From positions 9,733 through 73,732 of the forward strand of contig CAZOLR010000007.1 of the NCBI GenBank assembly GCA_964580905.1: a stretch of 64,000 bases of DNA, written 5' to 3'. The notes beneath the pieces are model-generated. The model was given only the letters and a program-made list of their open reading frames with translations, was not told the DNA's origin and did no database searches. Source of the DNA: G041228335 sp964580905. Its GTDB lineage: Bacteria > Pseudomonadota > Alphaproteobacteria > Puniceispirillales > UBA1172. Below are positions 26,336 to 35,585 of this stretch, piece after piece (position 1 is the first letter of the stretch; every line of letters begins with the position of its first letter). The translations under genes and the position numbers were made by a program.

Positions 26336-27438
26336 GACGAGGTCTCTCCGTGTTCTTTCTTTATGTGCAACCCGCGCCAGGTGATCCGATAATGCTGAAG
26401 GGTGGCGCCCGCCAGCAGGAAGAAAAGCAGTATTCCCTTGAAAAGGCCAGTCACGACTTTGGGGATGCCAAGGGCTATCTGGGCATTGTCACCGCCAAGT
26501 TCGGCCATGGCGACCAAAAGGCCGGCAAAAATAACGCCGATGGGGTTAAGCCGCGCAAGGAAGGCAACGATAATCGCCGTAAAGCCATACCCGAAAGATA
26601 CATTTGGCTGCAACTGGCCGATATTGGCTGAAACTTCAACCATGCCGGCCAGCCCGGCCAGCCCGCCTGAAAGAAGCAGGACGCCGATCGTTGTCCGTTT
26701 CTGGCTGAACCCGGCAAAACGCCCCGCACGCGGGGAGGATCCCATCACCCTGACCTGAAAGCCAGGCAAGGTCCGGTGCAGCAGCCACCAGGCAAGCGGC
26801 GCCAGCGCAAACGCGATCAGAACACCATAGTGGAGCTGGCCGACATAGCCGATCCCCGGGAGCGGCATCCGCGTGATCAGCCCGGCATCGGGATACATCG
26901 GCGTCAGCGGGAACCCGAAAGCCATCGGATCACGAAGGGGCCCGCGAACCAGCACATCCATGACCAGCGCCGCCACATAGGACAGCATCAATGTCACCAG
27001 AATTTCATTGGCATTGAAGATCGTCTTGCACAAGGCGGCGATGGCTGCCCATGCGGCCCCGGCCATAAGGGCAATGGCCATCATGGCCGGAAGAAGCAGG
27101 GGTGAGGTGGTGTCAGGAAAGGACAGCGCCAGCCATCCGGCGGCCAGCGCACCGATGATATACTGCCCCTCGGCGCCGATATTCCAGATATTGGCGCGAT
27201 AACAGAAGACCAGCCCGAGCGCGATGATGATAAGCGGGCAGGCTTTGACAACAAGGTCGGTGATGCGGTCAATCCGGCTCAGCGGCGAGATGAAGAAATG
27301 ATAAAGAGCTTCCCCGGCATTATACCCGAGGAAAGTGAAGATGAGCGCGCCCGCAATTACTGTCGCAAGAATAGCGGCAACGGGGCTGATGACAGCATAC
27401 AAGGGTGATGTTTCTGTTCGGGGAACAAGGCGGATCAT
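26332..27438 (-). CDS. BMP-type ABC transporter permease (first subunit)
   Basis: Inner-membrane permease of 368 residues, longer than its partner, with about ten hydrophobic segments. FCYRANIWNIGAEGQYIIGAL is the counterpart of the partner's GVLNLGVEG signature. The coupling helix region shows VRVMGSSPRAGRFAGFS, followed by LLSGGLAGLAGMVEVS. It belongs to BPD_transp_2 (sugar/nucleoside type). The start at 27438 overlaps the ATPase stop by four bases, and its own stop overlaps the next permease, so the subunits are translationally coupled. Confidence 0.87.
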   Translation of the reverse strand: MIRLVPRTETSPLYAVISPVAAILATVIAGALIFTFLGYNAGEALYHFFISPLSRIDRITDLVVKACPLIIIALGLVFCYRANIWNIGAEGQYIIGALAAGWLALSFPDTTSPLLLPAMMAIALMAGAAWAAIAALCKTIFNANEILVTLMLSYVAALVMDVLVRGPLRDPMAFGFPLTPMYPDAGLITRMPLPGIGYVGQLHYGVLIAFALAPLAWWLLHRTLPGFQVRVMGSSPRAGRFAGFSQKRTTIGVLLLSGGLAGLAGMVEVSANIGQLQPNVSFGYGFTAIIVAFLARLNPIGVIFAGLLVAMAELGGDNAQIALGIPKVVTGLFKGILLFFLLAGATLQHYRITWRGLHIKKEHGETSS

Positions 27439-28970
27439 GCTCTGGCCTCTTCTTCCGATACGCCGCCCATCATCAGCCCGATATCTTCGGCGGTAAGATC
27501 TGTGGCGGGATGGCTTTCGGTCAGGCGGCCATTGTTCAGCGCGGCAATACGTGTTGCCAGCCCGAAGATTTCCTCAAGATCCTGACTGATAAGGATAATG
27601 GCACAGCCATCTTCGGCCAGTTTCAGCAACGCGCGGCGGATAGCCGTGGCGGCGCCCACATCCACCCCCCAGGTCGGCTGGGATATTACCGCCACCCGTG
27701 GTTCGGTTGAAAGCATCCGGCCCATGATGAATTTCTGCAGGTTACCGCCGGAAAGCTGATTGGCCATGGGGTTGGAATGAGGGGTGCGGACATCGGCTGC
27801 CCGGATGATGGCATCCGTGGCTTCACGCCCGAGGTCAGGGTAGGCGAGCTGACGCTGAACCCAGGAAAGACCGGAGCTGAAACTGAAATACTGGGTGAGG
27901 AAAGTGTTTTCCACCATCGTCATATCCGGAACGGCGGCATGGCCGTTGCGTTCTTCCGGCACGGTTTCAAGCCCCATCCGGCGACGCTGTTCGGGGCCGT
28001 CATGGCCGATATTCCTGCCGTCAAGACAAATCATTTCTGCATCAGGGGCAAGCCATTCACCGGAAAGCGCTTCAGCCAGTTCTTCCTGCCCGTTGCCTGA
28101 AATTCCCGCAATCCCCAGTATCTCGCCAGGACGGACTTCAAGGCGGATATCACGCAACGGTGTGGCAAAAGCCGAAGCGGCAGGGCGGTTCAGCCCGTTT
28201 ACCGCAAAGATGGGTGGCGGGCTGTTGGCGGGATTATGCGATTTACGTCGTTCGATCCAGTCAACGGCGTTGCCAACCATGATCTCCGCCATGTCGCGGG
28301 TACTGCTTTCGCGGGGGATGACCTCGCCGACATTTTTCCCGCCGCGCAGAATGGTGGCCTTGCCGGCAAGCTCCATGATCTCATCAAGTTTGTGGCTGAT
28401 ATAGAGGATCGCGCATCCATCGTCGGCCAGTCGCCGTAATACGTCAAAAAGGCGCAGGCTTTCCTGCGGTGTCAGCACAGAAGTCGGCTCATCCATAATC
28501 AGCAGTTTCGGGTCCTGAAGCAGACAGCGCAGGATTTCCACCCGTTGCTGTTCCCCCACCGAAAGCTCGCCTACCGGCCGGTCGGGATTGATCGCAAGGC
28601 CCCAGTGATCGGACGCCTCCCTGATGCGATGCCGCAAGCCGGAAAGACGGCTTTCGTCATCCATGGCAAGGGCAATGTTTTCCGCGACGGTCAGGGCAGG
28701 AAAAAGGGAGAAATGCTGAAAGACCATGGCAATGCCGAGTCGGCGGGCCATTTTCGGGGACGTGATCCGCAAAGTCTGCCCTTCCCAGACAAAACGCCCT
28801 TCATCCGGTTGAAGAACCCCATAGAGCATTTTCACGAAGGTCGATTTTCCGGCGCCGTTTTCCCCCAGAAGCGCATGGATCGAACCGGGCTCAATCGAAA
28901 AATTCACCCGGTCATTTGCCACAAAGGTCCCGAAAGTCTTGGTGATGTTCTCAGCTGAGAGCAATGTCAT
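27435..28970 (-). CDS. BMP-type ABC transporter ATP-binding protein (two nucleotide-binding domains)
   Basis: Cytosolic ATPase of 511 residues with two fused ABC domains, as in sugar and nucleoside importers. Domain one has Walker A GENGAGKST (residues 36-44), signature LSVGEQQRVEIL and Walker B LLIMDEPTSVL. Domain two has a GISGNGQEEL loop in place of a classical Walker A and the signature LSGGNLQKFIMGR, with ISQPTWGVDVG in the Walker B/D-loop region. A degenerate second site is normal for this family. It opens the operon; a DMT transporter gene ends 78 bases upstream on the same strand and could be co-transcribed. Confidence 0.92.
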   Translation of the reverse strand: MTLLSAENITKTFGTFVANDRVNFSIEPGSIHALLGENGAGKSTFVKMLYGVLQPDEGRFVWEGQTLRITSPKMARRLGIAMVFQHFSLFPALTVAENIALAMDDESRLSGLRHRIREASDHWGLAINPDRPVGELSVGEQQRVEILRCLLQDPKLLIMDEPTSVLTPQESLRLFDVLRRLADDGCAILYISHKLDEIMELAGKATILRGGKNVGEVIPRESSTRDMAEIMVGNAVDWIERRKSHNPANSPPPIFAVNGLNRPAASAFATPLRDIRLEVRPGEILGIAGISGNGQEELAEALSGEWLAPDAEMICLDGRNIGHDGPEQRRRMGLETVPEERNGHAAVPDMTMVENTFLTQYFSFSSGLSWVQRQLAYPDLGREATDAIIRAADVRTPHSNPMANQLSGGNLQKFIMGRMLSTEPRVAVISQPTWGVDVGAATAIRRALLKLAEDGCAIILISQDLEEIFGLATRIAALNNGRLTESHPATDLTAEDIGLMMGGVSEEEARA

Positions 28971-29048
28971 GGTGGCGCGTCTCTTGGCGGTGGTCAGCAG
29001 ACGTTGTATTCAGGTGAACTTATCGTCAAACGGATGATTTGGCCAGAC

Positions 29049-29987
29049 TCAATCATTCTCCCTGCGGGCGTTGACGGTTTCACGATGAAACAGGTAAAGC
29101 CCTGACGACACGATCACCATGACACCGAAAACCGTCTCCAGATCAGGGATATTGTCAAAGACCAGATAGCCGAACACGGTGGCCCCGATAATCTCAAGAT
29201 ACTGGAAGGGCGCAAGAAGACTGGTGGCCGCCTCCCGTACCGCCAGCACCAGCATCAGATGCCCCACTGTCGCGATAAGGCCAAGGCTGAATACCCAGGC
29301 TATCTCAATGCCTTCCGGCAGGGATGCCTGAAAGACACCGATACCGGATACTTCCCCCAACACCAGCGCAAGTGACATGATGGTCAGCGCAGAAAGGCCG
29401 ACCATCCATTGCATCTGGAAAGGATTGACCCGTCCTGTCAGGGTACGGGTCAGCATGACGTAAAAGGCAAAACACACGGCTGTTGCAAGGGGGAGTAGCG
29501 CCGGCAGTCCCACCGCCGCAAAACTTGGCCGGATGACGATGAGCGCACCGATGAAACCGGCCAGAATGGCAAAAATCCGGCGAATCCTGATCGTCTCTCC
29601 GAGAAAGATGACCGACAGAATGGTCAGAATCATCGGTTCGATGAAAAAGATGGCGATGGCCGATGCGATGGAAAGATAGTTCAGCGCCGCAAAAAAGAAC
29701 AGGGTCGCCGCGGCGATCAGCACCCCGCGTGCGATCTGCACCTTCAGGGTGTCTGACGGCACGCGCCATTCCCCGAGATAGATAATAATCGGCGTGATCA
29801 GAAGACTCTGGACAAAAAAGCGGAACCAGACGACCTGCCCCGGTGACATTGTCTGGCCCAGGAGTTTGGCAAAAACATCGATGGCCGGGATCATCAGCAT
29901 GGCCAGCGCCATCAACACCATGCCGCGAAGACTGTTGCCGTCACCCGTACTGGCAGCAGGGCTGGCCTGTGTTCGTGCTGATTCCAT
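29049..29987 (-). CDS. DMT superfamily (EamA) transporter
   Basis: Inner-membrane protein of about 312 residues with ten predicted membrane segments in two EamA repeats. The first repeat carries LFFFAALNYLSIASAIAIFF, the second a related LLAPFQYLEIIGATVFGYLVF. Such proteins usually export metabolites or take up amino acids and nucleotides; the substrate cannot be inferred. The ATG at 29987 was chosen over a TTG five codons upstream. It is divergent from suyA across about 150 bases, so a role in moving a sulfonate or a pathway product is possible but unproven. The cytosolic N-terminus is Ser/Ala-rich. Confidence 0.82.
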   Translation of the reverse strand: MESARTQASPAASTGDGNSLRGMVLMALAMLMIPAIDVFAKLLGQTMSPGQVVWFRFFVQSLLITPIIIYLGEWRVPSDTLKVQIARGVLIAAATLFFFAALNYLSIASAIAIFFIEPMILTILSVIFLGETIRIRRIFAILAGFIGALIVIRPSFAAVGLPALLPLATAVCFAFYVMLTRTLTGRVNPFQMQWMVGLSALTIMSLALVLGEVSGIGVFQASLPEGIEIAWVFSLGLIATVGHLMLVLAVREAATSLLAPFQYLEIIGATVFGYLVFDNIPDLETVFGVMVIVSSGLYLFHRETVNARREND

Positions 29988-30078
29988 GGAAGTTGCGTCC
30001 AAATGTTCTGACCGGACGCCATTCTGGTCCCATTTTTTAACCTTGGCTAGCCCAATAATAGGGATTCATTAAACCTGC

Positions 30079-30106
30079 TTGTGATTTTCTTTCGACGCAT
30101 TAGAGT
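30079..30106 (+). promoter_or_regulatory. Candidate promoter of the sulfolactate operon
   Basis: TTGTGA (30079-30084) and TAGAGT (30101-30106) are 16 bases apart and lie 33 bases before the suyA ATG. AGGGG stands about 10 bases before that ATG. No dedicated regulator gene is adjacent. Confidence 0.3.
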
Positions 30107-30139
30107 AGGCCATCATCATTTCATTAAGGGGAATTAAAG

Positions 30140-30427
30140 ATGACAGAACCTCATCTTCTCGTGCATCACGAAGGTGATAATGTCGGCGTTGTTGTTGTCG
30201 AAGGATTAAAGGCAGGCACAGAAATGCTCTGCGTTGTGACGGAGAACAACACCGACTTTACCATGACGGTAAATCACGATGTGCCGATCGGCCATAAAGT
30301 GGCGCTTCAGGATTTTGCCGAAGGCGACACGGTTATCAAATACGCACAGGATATCGGCCGCATTGTTGCAACAGCGGGCAAGGGTGATCATATCCATGTC
30401 CATAACCTTAAAACCAAGCGCTGGTAG
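30140..30427 (+). CDS. suyA: (2R)-3-sulfolactate sulfo-lyase subunit alpha
   Basis: Small subunit (95 residues) of sulfolactate sulfo-lyase, which with SuyB splits (R)-3-sulfolactate into pyruvate and sulfite in the cytosol. It is a SAF-domain protein of the UxaA N-terminal family. The end GDHIHVHNLKTKRW carries the conserved HVHN metal-site segment. The alternative reading as an altronate dehydratase N-terminal subunit is less likely. The downstream partner looks like SuyB, and the two following genes are the two sulfolactate dehydrogenase types that accompany suyAB in known sulfolactate degraders. It is the first gene of a four-gene operon, 9 bases before suyB. Confidence 0.85.
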   Translation: MTEPHLLVHHEGDNVGVVVVEGLKAGTEMLCVVTENNTDFTMTVNHDVPIGHKVALQDFAEGDTVIKYAQDIGRIVATAGKGDHIHVHNLKTKRW

Positions 30428-30436
30428 GAGGCACCC

Positions 30437-31609
30437 ATGGCATCCAATAATTCGTTTTTCGGCTACAGACGCGAAAATGGCCGTGTCGGTGTCCGCAATT
30501 ATGTCGCCATCCTGCCTGTGGACGATATTTCCAACGCCGCATGTGAATCCGTTGCCAACAATATCAAGGGCACGATGGCCCTGCCGCATTCCTACGGGCG
30601 GCTTCAGTTTGGTGAAGATCTGGAATTGCATTTCCGCACCATCATCGGAACCGGGGCCAACCCGAATATAGCGGCCTGTGTTGTCATCGGGATTGAGCCG
30701 GGATGGACACAGCGGATCGTGGACGGCATTGCCAAGACAGGCAAGCCTGTTGCGGGCTTTTCCATTGAGCAGAACGGCGATATCAACACGGTTGCGGCCG
30801 CGTCACGGACAGCCAAGGAATTTGTCCACATGACCAGCGAATACCTGCGTGAAGAATGCGATATGTCGGAATTGTGGGTTTCCACCAAATGTGGTGAAAG
30901 CGATACAACCACCGGTCTTTCTTCCTGCCCGACCGTTGGCAACATGTATGACAAGCTTCTGCCCAAGGGGATTTACGGATGTTTCGGCGAAACCTCTGAG
31001 ATCACCGGTGCCGAGCATCTGTGCAAGGCGCGTGCGGCGACACCTGAAGCCGGCGATAAATTCATGAAGATCTGGCAGGCGTATCAGGACGAAGTCATTG
31101 AGCCCTTCAAGACTTCTGATCTTTCCGAATCCCAGCCCACCAAGGGGAATATCGAAGGCGGCCTGACCACCATTGAGGAAAAGGCCCTTGGTAATCTGGA
31201 AAAAATTGGCCGCACCTCCACCTATATCGATGCGCTCGGCCCGGCGGAATCACCTGAAAAGGGACCTGGTCTCTATTTCATGGACACGTCATCCGCGGCG
31301 GCGGAATGCGTCACCCTGATGGGGGCGGCGGGATATGTCGTCCATACTTTCCCGACCGGTCAGGGCAACGTTATCGGTAACCCGATTGTTCCGGTCATCA
31401 AGATCAGCGGTAATCCGCGTACGATCCGCACCATGGGTGAGCATGTTGACGTCGATGTCTCCGGTGTGCTCCGTCGTGAGCAGACCATCGATCAGGCGGG
31501 CGACTCACTGATTGAGATGATCCGCCGGACAGCAAATGGCCGGCTGACGGCGGCCGAAGCGCTGGGTCATAAGGAATTCGTTATGACCAAACTGTATCGG
31601 AGTGCGTGA
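30437..31609 (+). CDS. suyB: (2R)-3-sulfolactate sulfo-lyase subunit beta
   Basis: Large subunit (390 residues) of sulfolactate sulfo-lyase. GYRRENGRVGVRNYVAILP near the start is shared with altronate-dehydratase-like enzymes. STKCGESDTTTGLSSCPTVG, YGCFGETSEITGAEHL and HTFPTGQGNVIGNPIVPVIKISGN are segments I associate with SuyB rather than altronate or galactarate dehydratases. The enzyme is a metal-dependent beta-eliminating lyase releasing sulfite and pyruvate. A GGAGG precedes the ATG. The slcC start lies 4 bases past the suyB stop, or overlaps it if an upstream GTG is used. Confidence 0.86.
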   Translation: MASNNSFFGYRRENGRVGVRNYVAILPVDDISNAACESVANNIKGTMALPHSYGRLQFGEDLELHFRTIIGTGANPNIAACVVIGIEPGWTQRIVDGIAKTGKPVAGFSIEQNGDINTVAAASRTAKEFVHMTSEYLREECDMSELWVSTKCGESDTTTGLSSCPTVGNMYDKLLPKGIYGCFGETSEITGAEHLCKARAATPEAGDKFMKIWQAYQDEVIEPFKTSDLSESQPTKGNIEGGLTTIEEKALGNLEKIGRTSTYIDALGPAESPEKGPGLYFMDTSSAAAECVTLMGAAGYVVHTFPTGQGNVIGNPIVPVIKISGNPRTIRTMGEHVDVDVSGVLRREQTIDQAGDSLIEMIRRTANGRLTAAEALGHKEFVMTKLYRSA

Positions 31610-31613
31610 TCGG

Positions 31614-32558
31614 GTGAATCCGGATCTCGTCATCTCAGAATTCATGGAAGACCGGGTGGTGGCTGAACTCAGCCACCAGTACCGGACTCTCTATGATCCG
31701 AAACTTGTCGGGGATAAACCCAGGCTGATGGCGGCGCTCGCCTCAGCCAGGGGGCTGATCGTGCGCAATCAGACCCGGGTTGATGAGGAGCTTTTGAACG
31801 CGGCACCAAAGCTCCGTGTCATCGGCCGGCTCGGGGTTGGGCTTGATAATATCGACCTCGACGCCGCCGCCAGACGTGATATCGCCGTATGCCCTGCCAT
31901 CGGCGCGAATGCCGACAGTGTCGCCGAATACGTCATGGCTGCCTGTCTTCAGTTGCTGCGCCCGGTTTTTTCTTCCCGGGCTGAAATGTTGTCCGGCGAA
32001 TTCCCCCGGGCCAGCCTGTCTGAAGGCAGGGAAATCGCCGGCCGCATCATGGGGCTGGTTGGCGGCGGTATTATCGGCCGGGCTGTTGCTCAACGTGCCG
32101 TTCTTCTGGGGATGGAAATCCGTATCGCTGATCCGGCGCTTCCCTCAGGCCCGACCAGGGAAGGGTGGACGGTCACATCATTGGATGACTGCCTGGCTTC
32201 GGCTGATGCGGTATCACTGCATCTGCCGCTTTCCCCGGAAACGCGCGGGCTTTTTGATGCGGCACGTCTCCGTTCCATGAAACCCGGCAGTATCCTTATC
32301 AACACAGCGCGGGGCGGAATTATTGACCATCACGCGCTGGCGACGGTGATGAAAGAAGGCCATATTTCCGGGGCGGCGCTTGATGTTTTTGAGCAGGAGC
32401 CCGCAGATGCGGCCTCCCTTGCCATGTTTGAAGGGGTGGAAAACCTGATATTAACCCCCCATATTGCGGGGCTGACCCATGAATCCAATATCAGGGTATC
32501 TGAAATGACCGCCCGGAATATTGCATCCCATCTGGGCACGGAGAATGAAAGCGAATGA
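31614..32558 (+). CDS. slcC: (S)-sulfolactate dehydrogenase (D-2-hydroxyacid dehydrogenase family)
   Basis: NAD-dependent dehydrogenase of the D-isomer-specific 2-hydroxyacid family, 314 residues. By context it oxidises (S)-3-sulfolactate to 3-sulfopyruvate. The nucleotide-binding loop GLVGGGIIGRAVAQ is near residue 145. The catalytic triad residues are Arg in INTARGGIID (about 232), Glu in DVFEQEP (about 261) and His in LTPHIAGLT (about 283). The GTG at 31614 was preferred to a GTG at 31602 because GGAG lies about 11 bases upstream and the homologous N-terminus (LVISEFMEDRV) follows. Alone it could be read as SerA-like; suyAB and comC on either side make the sulfolactate role the better call. 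Confidence 0.8.
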   Translation: MNPDLVISEFMEDRVVAELSHQYRTLYDPKLVGDKPRLMAALASARGLIVRNQTRVDEELLNAAPKLRVIGRLGVGLDNIDLDAAARRDIAVCPAIGANADSVAEYVMAACLQLLRPVFSSRAEMLSGEFPRASLSEGREIAGRIMGLVGGGIIGRAVAQRAVLLGMEIRIADPALPSGPTREGWTVTSLDDCLASADAVSLHLPLSPETRGLFDAARLRSMKPGSILINTARGGIIDHHALATVMKEGHISGAALDVFEQEPADAASLAMFEGVENLILTPHIAGLTHESNIRVSEMTARNIASHLGTENESE

Positions 32559-33553
32559 CCGTAATCACCCCTGCTGATCTTGAAGATATTATAACATCTG
32601 CGCTCATCCACAGCCGCACGTCCGAAGGCAACGCGCGGTCGGTGGCGCGGGCGCTGGTGCTTGCTGAAATCGACGGCAAAAAGGGCCATGGCCTGTCACG
32701 GGTGCCGAGTTATGCCGGTCAGGCAAAGAGCGGAAAGGTTGACGGAACAGCCACCCCCCGGGGCAGTCGCCCCAGATCAGGCGTTCTTGCGATTGATGCC
32801 GGGTTGGGCTTTGCCTATCCCGCTTTTGATCTGATGCGTGAGCAGGCCCCGCAGATTGCCCGTGAGGCGGGTATCGCCATGGCAGGGATATGCCGCTCAC
32901 ATCATTACGGTGTGGCGGGGCATCACGTTGAGGCCATGGCGGAAGAAGGGCTGATTGCCCTTTTGCTTGGCAACACCCCTGCGGCAATGGCCCCGTGGGG
33001 CGGCAAGACGCCTCTTTTCGGCACCAACCCGATTGCTTTTGCGGCACCTCTTGCGGGGCGACCGCCGCTCGTGATTGATCTTGCCACCAGCCGTGTTGCG
33101 CGGGGCAATATCCTGACCGCACAGCAGAAGAAGGCACCTATTCCCGAAGGCTGGGCCCTTGATGCCGAAGGCCGGCCCACCACCAGTGCCGACGCCGCAC
33201 TGAAGGGATCGATGGTGCCGATGGCCGAAGCCAAGGGTGCGGCGCTTGCCCTGATGATTGAAATTCTTGCCGCCGGAGTCACCGGTGCGAATTTCGGGTT
33301 CGAGGCCACATCCTTCTTTGAGACCGAAGGCAAGGCACCGAATACCGGCCAGATCATGATCCTGATTGATCCGGGTGTCATGGCCGAAGGTGTGCCGGAA
33401 CGTCTTGGCCAGCTGGCCCGGTGTATTGAAGATGATGGCGCGCGTCTTCCCGGAGGAAACCGGCTTGCCCGCCGCAAGGCGGCCGTAGCCGATGGGCTTA
33501 CTGTTGATGATGCCGCCCTTGATGCGGCCCGCAACCTTGCAGGTCAGGGGTAA
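32555..33553 (+). CDS. comC: (R)-sulfolactate dehydrogenase / sulfopyruvate reductase (Ldh2 family)
   Basis: Malate/L-lactate dehydrogenase (Ldh2) family protein of 332 residues. Its proposed role here is to reduce 3-sulfopyruvate to (R)-3-sulfolactate, the isomer cleaved by SuyAB, so that SlcC and ComC together invert the (S) isomer. Family segments are GHGLSRVPSYAGQ, the histidine-rich SHHYGVAGHHVE near residue 115, and PLFGTNPIAFAAP. The start overlaps the slcC stop by four bases (ATGA). Without the operon it could only be named a 2-oxoacid reductase. Confidence 0.8.
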   Translation: MTVITPADLEDIITSALIHSRTSEGNARSVARALVLAEIDGKKGHGLSRVPSYAGQAKSGKVDGTATPRGSRPRSGVLAIDAGLGFAYPAFDLMREQAPQIAREAGIAMAGICRSHHYGVAGHHVEAMAEEGLIALLLGNTPAAMAPWGGKTPLFGTNPIAFAAPLAGRPPLVIDLATSRVARGNILTAQQKKAPIPEGWALDAEGRPTTSADAALKGSMVPMAEAKGAALALMIEILAAGVTGANFGFEATSFFETEGKAPNTGQIMILIDPGVMAEGVPERLGQLARCIEDDGARLPGGNRLARRKAAVADGLTVDDAALDAARNLAGQG

Positions 33554-33639
33554 ACCGGCCCGGCGCGCCGGTGTGCAAATCAGTTGGAAAGTGGTGAGCG
33601 CTTCGCTAGACTTATGCCCCGACAGAAGGGAGACAGGCC

Positions 33640-35559
33640 ATGTCATGGCAACACTGGAAACTTGAAAAAGATGATGCGGGCCTTGCCTGGCTGACCATTG
33701 ATGTCAACGCCAAATCGGTCAATGTGCTGACCCGGGACGTGGTCGCGGAAATGGCGGATGTTGTCAGCCATCTTGAACAGGCAGAAGATATCAAAGGGCT
33801 CTGTTTTCGTTCAGGCAAGGATGTGGGCTTTGTCTATGGCGCGGATATCAATGAATTTGAAGCTCTGGAAACCGAGGCTGATGTTGCCGCTCTTCTCGAT
33901 GATGTGCATGGCACGTTCAACAGATTTGCATCGCTCCCTTTCCCAACCGTGGTGGGGATTGATGGATACGCCCTCGGCGGCGGGCTTGAAATTGCCCTGC
34001 TTTGTGACCGGCTGGTGCTGACCAACTCACCCAAGACACAAGTCGGCTTTCCCGAAGTCAAGCTCGGGCTGATGCCCGGATATGGCGGCACAGGCCGCGC
34101 TTACGGACGTATCGGGGCTTATCCGGTGCTGGACATGATGCTGACCGGACGGATGGTGCCCGCGGCTGAAGCGCTCAGATTGAATCTGGCCGATGCGCTT
34201 GCCGACGGGCGGGATAATCTCGACGACGCCATGAAGGATATACTGATGAGCCTTGGGGGTGTGAAACCGCCGCGTCATCAGATCACGGATGAAGACACCC
34301 GGGCTGAGGTGGATAAAGCCAAAGAGGCGTTCATCGGACGGGCACGGCCTGATCATACGCCCGCGCCTTTCGCCATTCTTGACCATATCGCGGACAATGC
34401 CCCGGATGCGGCGGCAATCTCCGCGGCGGAAAAGATCATCTTTCCCTCGCTCATGGTCAGCGATGCGTCTGACGGATTGCGGCGGGTCTTCCAGCTCACC
34501 GATGCGGTCAAGAGAACAGCTCGCGGTGATGCCGGTATCCAGCATATTCATGTCATCGGCGCCGGTGTGATGGGCGGTGATATTGCGGCGGTGGCGGCGA
34601 TGGAAGGGTTGACGGTAACCCTGAGCGACCAGAACGATGCCGCTATTCAGCAGGCGGTCGATCGCGCGCGTAAACTTTTTGAGCGCCGCCTGAAGACACC
34701 GGAGAAAATTAACGCCGCCATGGACCGCCTGATATCCGACAAGGCGGAGACAGGGCTTGGCCTGGCTGATCTGGTAATCGAGGCCGTGGCAGAACGCCTT
34801 GACGTGAAAAAGGCTGTTTTCGCTGCCATTGAGCCAAAAGTGAAAGAGGGTGCGATACTGGCAACCAATACCTCGGCCATTCCTCTTGAGGACATCGCCG
34901 CCGCGCTGTCGGATCCGGCACGTCTGATCGGGCTTCATTTCTTCAATCCTGTACCTGTCTTGCCGCTGGTTGAGGTCATATGGTCTGAATTTTCGGATCA
35001 GGACCTGGTGGCGCGGGGCATGATGTTTGCCGGCCGGCTCCGCAAAATGCCGATCCGGTGCAAATCTTCTCCGGGATTTCTTGTCAACCGGGCGTTACTG
35101 CCCTATCTGCTCAAAGGCATTGAGGCCATGCTTGATGGCACGGATCCTGACCAGATCGACGAAGCCATGGTGAATTTCGGCATGCCCATGGGACCGGTTG
35201 AACTGGCCGACCAGATCGGTCTTGATGTGACCCATGATGCAAGCCTTCCCCTCGGTATCACAGATAAGGTCGCCGCGGCATTAAAGGAAAAAATCACCGC
35301 CGGTACGATCGGCCGGAAATCAGGATCAGGATTTTATCAGTGGGAGGGCAACAAGGCCGTCCGGCCGCGGGCCGTCTATAGTGACAAGGCTCAGGAAGAA
35401 CTGGCCCGGACCCTGCTGGCCCCAATGATCGATGCGTGCCGCAGGGCCGTGGATGAAGGCGTGGTTGACAGTGCCGATATGGCCGATGCCGGCATGATTT
35501 TCGGCACCGGCTTTCCGTCATTCCGCGGCGGCCCGCTTCATTATCAGAACAGAAAATAG
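33640..35559 (+). CDS. Fatty acid oxidation complex alpha subunit-like protein (enoyl-CoA hydratase/3-hydroxyacyl-CoA dehydrogenase)
   Basis: Two-function beta-oxidation enzyme of the FadB/FadJ type, 639 residues against about 700-730 usually. The N-terminal crotonase domain has oxyanion-type GYALGGGLEIAL with Glu near 116 and FPEVKLGLMPGYGGT with Glu near 138, the two hydratase glutamates. The dehydrogenase domain has the NAD loop GAGVMGGDIA near 306 and the catalytic histidine in GLHFFNPVPVLPLVE near 433. A shortened final domain ends in FPSFRGGPLHY. AAGGGAG precedes the ATG. It is followed by an acyl-CoA dehydrogenase; the thiolase partner is not in the window. Confidence 0.88.
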   Translation: MSWQHWKLEKDDAGLAWLTIDVNAKSVNVLTRDVVAEMADVVSHLEQAEDIKGLCFRSGKDVGFVYGADINEFEALETEADVAALLDDVHGTFNRFASLPFPTVVGIDGYALGGGLEIALLCDRLVLTNSPKTQVGFPEVKLGLMPGYGGTGRAYGRIGAYPVLDMMLTGRMVPAAEALRLNLADALADGRDNLDDAMKDILMSLGGVKPPRHQITDEDTRAEVDKAKEAFIGRARPDHTPAPFAILDHIADNAPDAAAISAAEKIIFPSLMVSDASDGLRRVFQLTDAVKRTARGDAGIQHIHVIGAGVMGGDIAAVAAMEGLTVTLSDQNDAAIQQAVDRARKLFERRLKTPEKINAAMDRLISDKAETGLGLADLVIEAVAERLDVKKAVFAAIEPKVKEGAILATNTSAIPLEDIAAALSDPARLIGLHFFNPVPVLPLVEVIWSEFSDQDLVARGMMFAGRLRKMPIRCKSSPGFLVNRALLPYLLKGIEAMLDGTDPDQIDEAMVNFGMPMGPVELADQIGLDVTHDASLPLGITDKVAAALKEKITAGTIGRKSGSGFYQWEGNKAVRPRAVYSDKAQEELARTLLAPMIDACRRAVDEGVVDSADMADAGMIFGTGFPSFRGGPLHYQNRK

Positions 35560-35585
35560 ACATTCATTCGGAAAAGGTCAGTATT

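Noticed and set aside
30140..31609. Altronate dehydratase (UxaA) for the suyA-suyB pair
   Set aside because: Separate small and large subunits, SuyB-type internal segments, and both sulfolactate dehydrogenase types directly downstream favour sulfolactate sulfo-lyase.
34027..34938. Leftward open frame of 303 codons
   Set aside because: Antisense to the catalytic domains of the FadJ-type protein; no family features.
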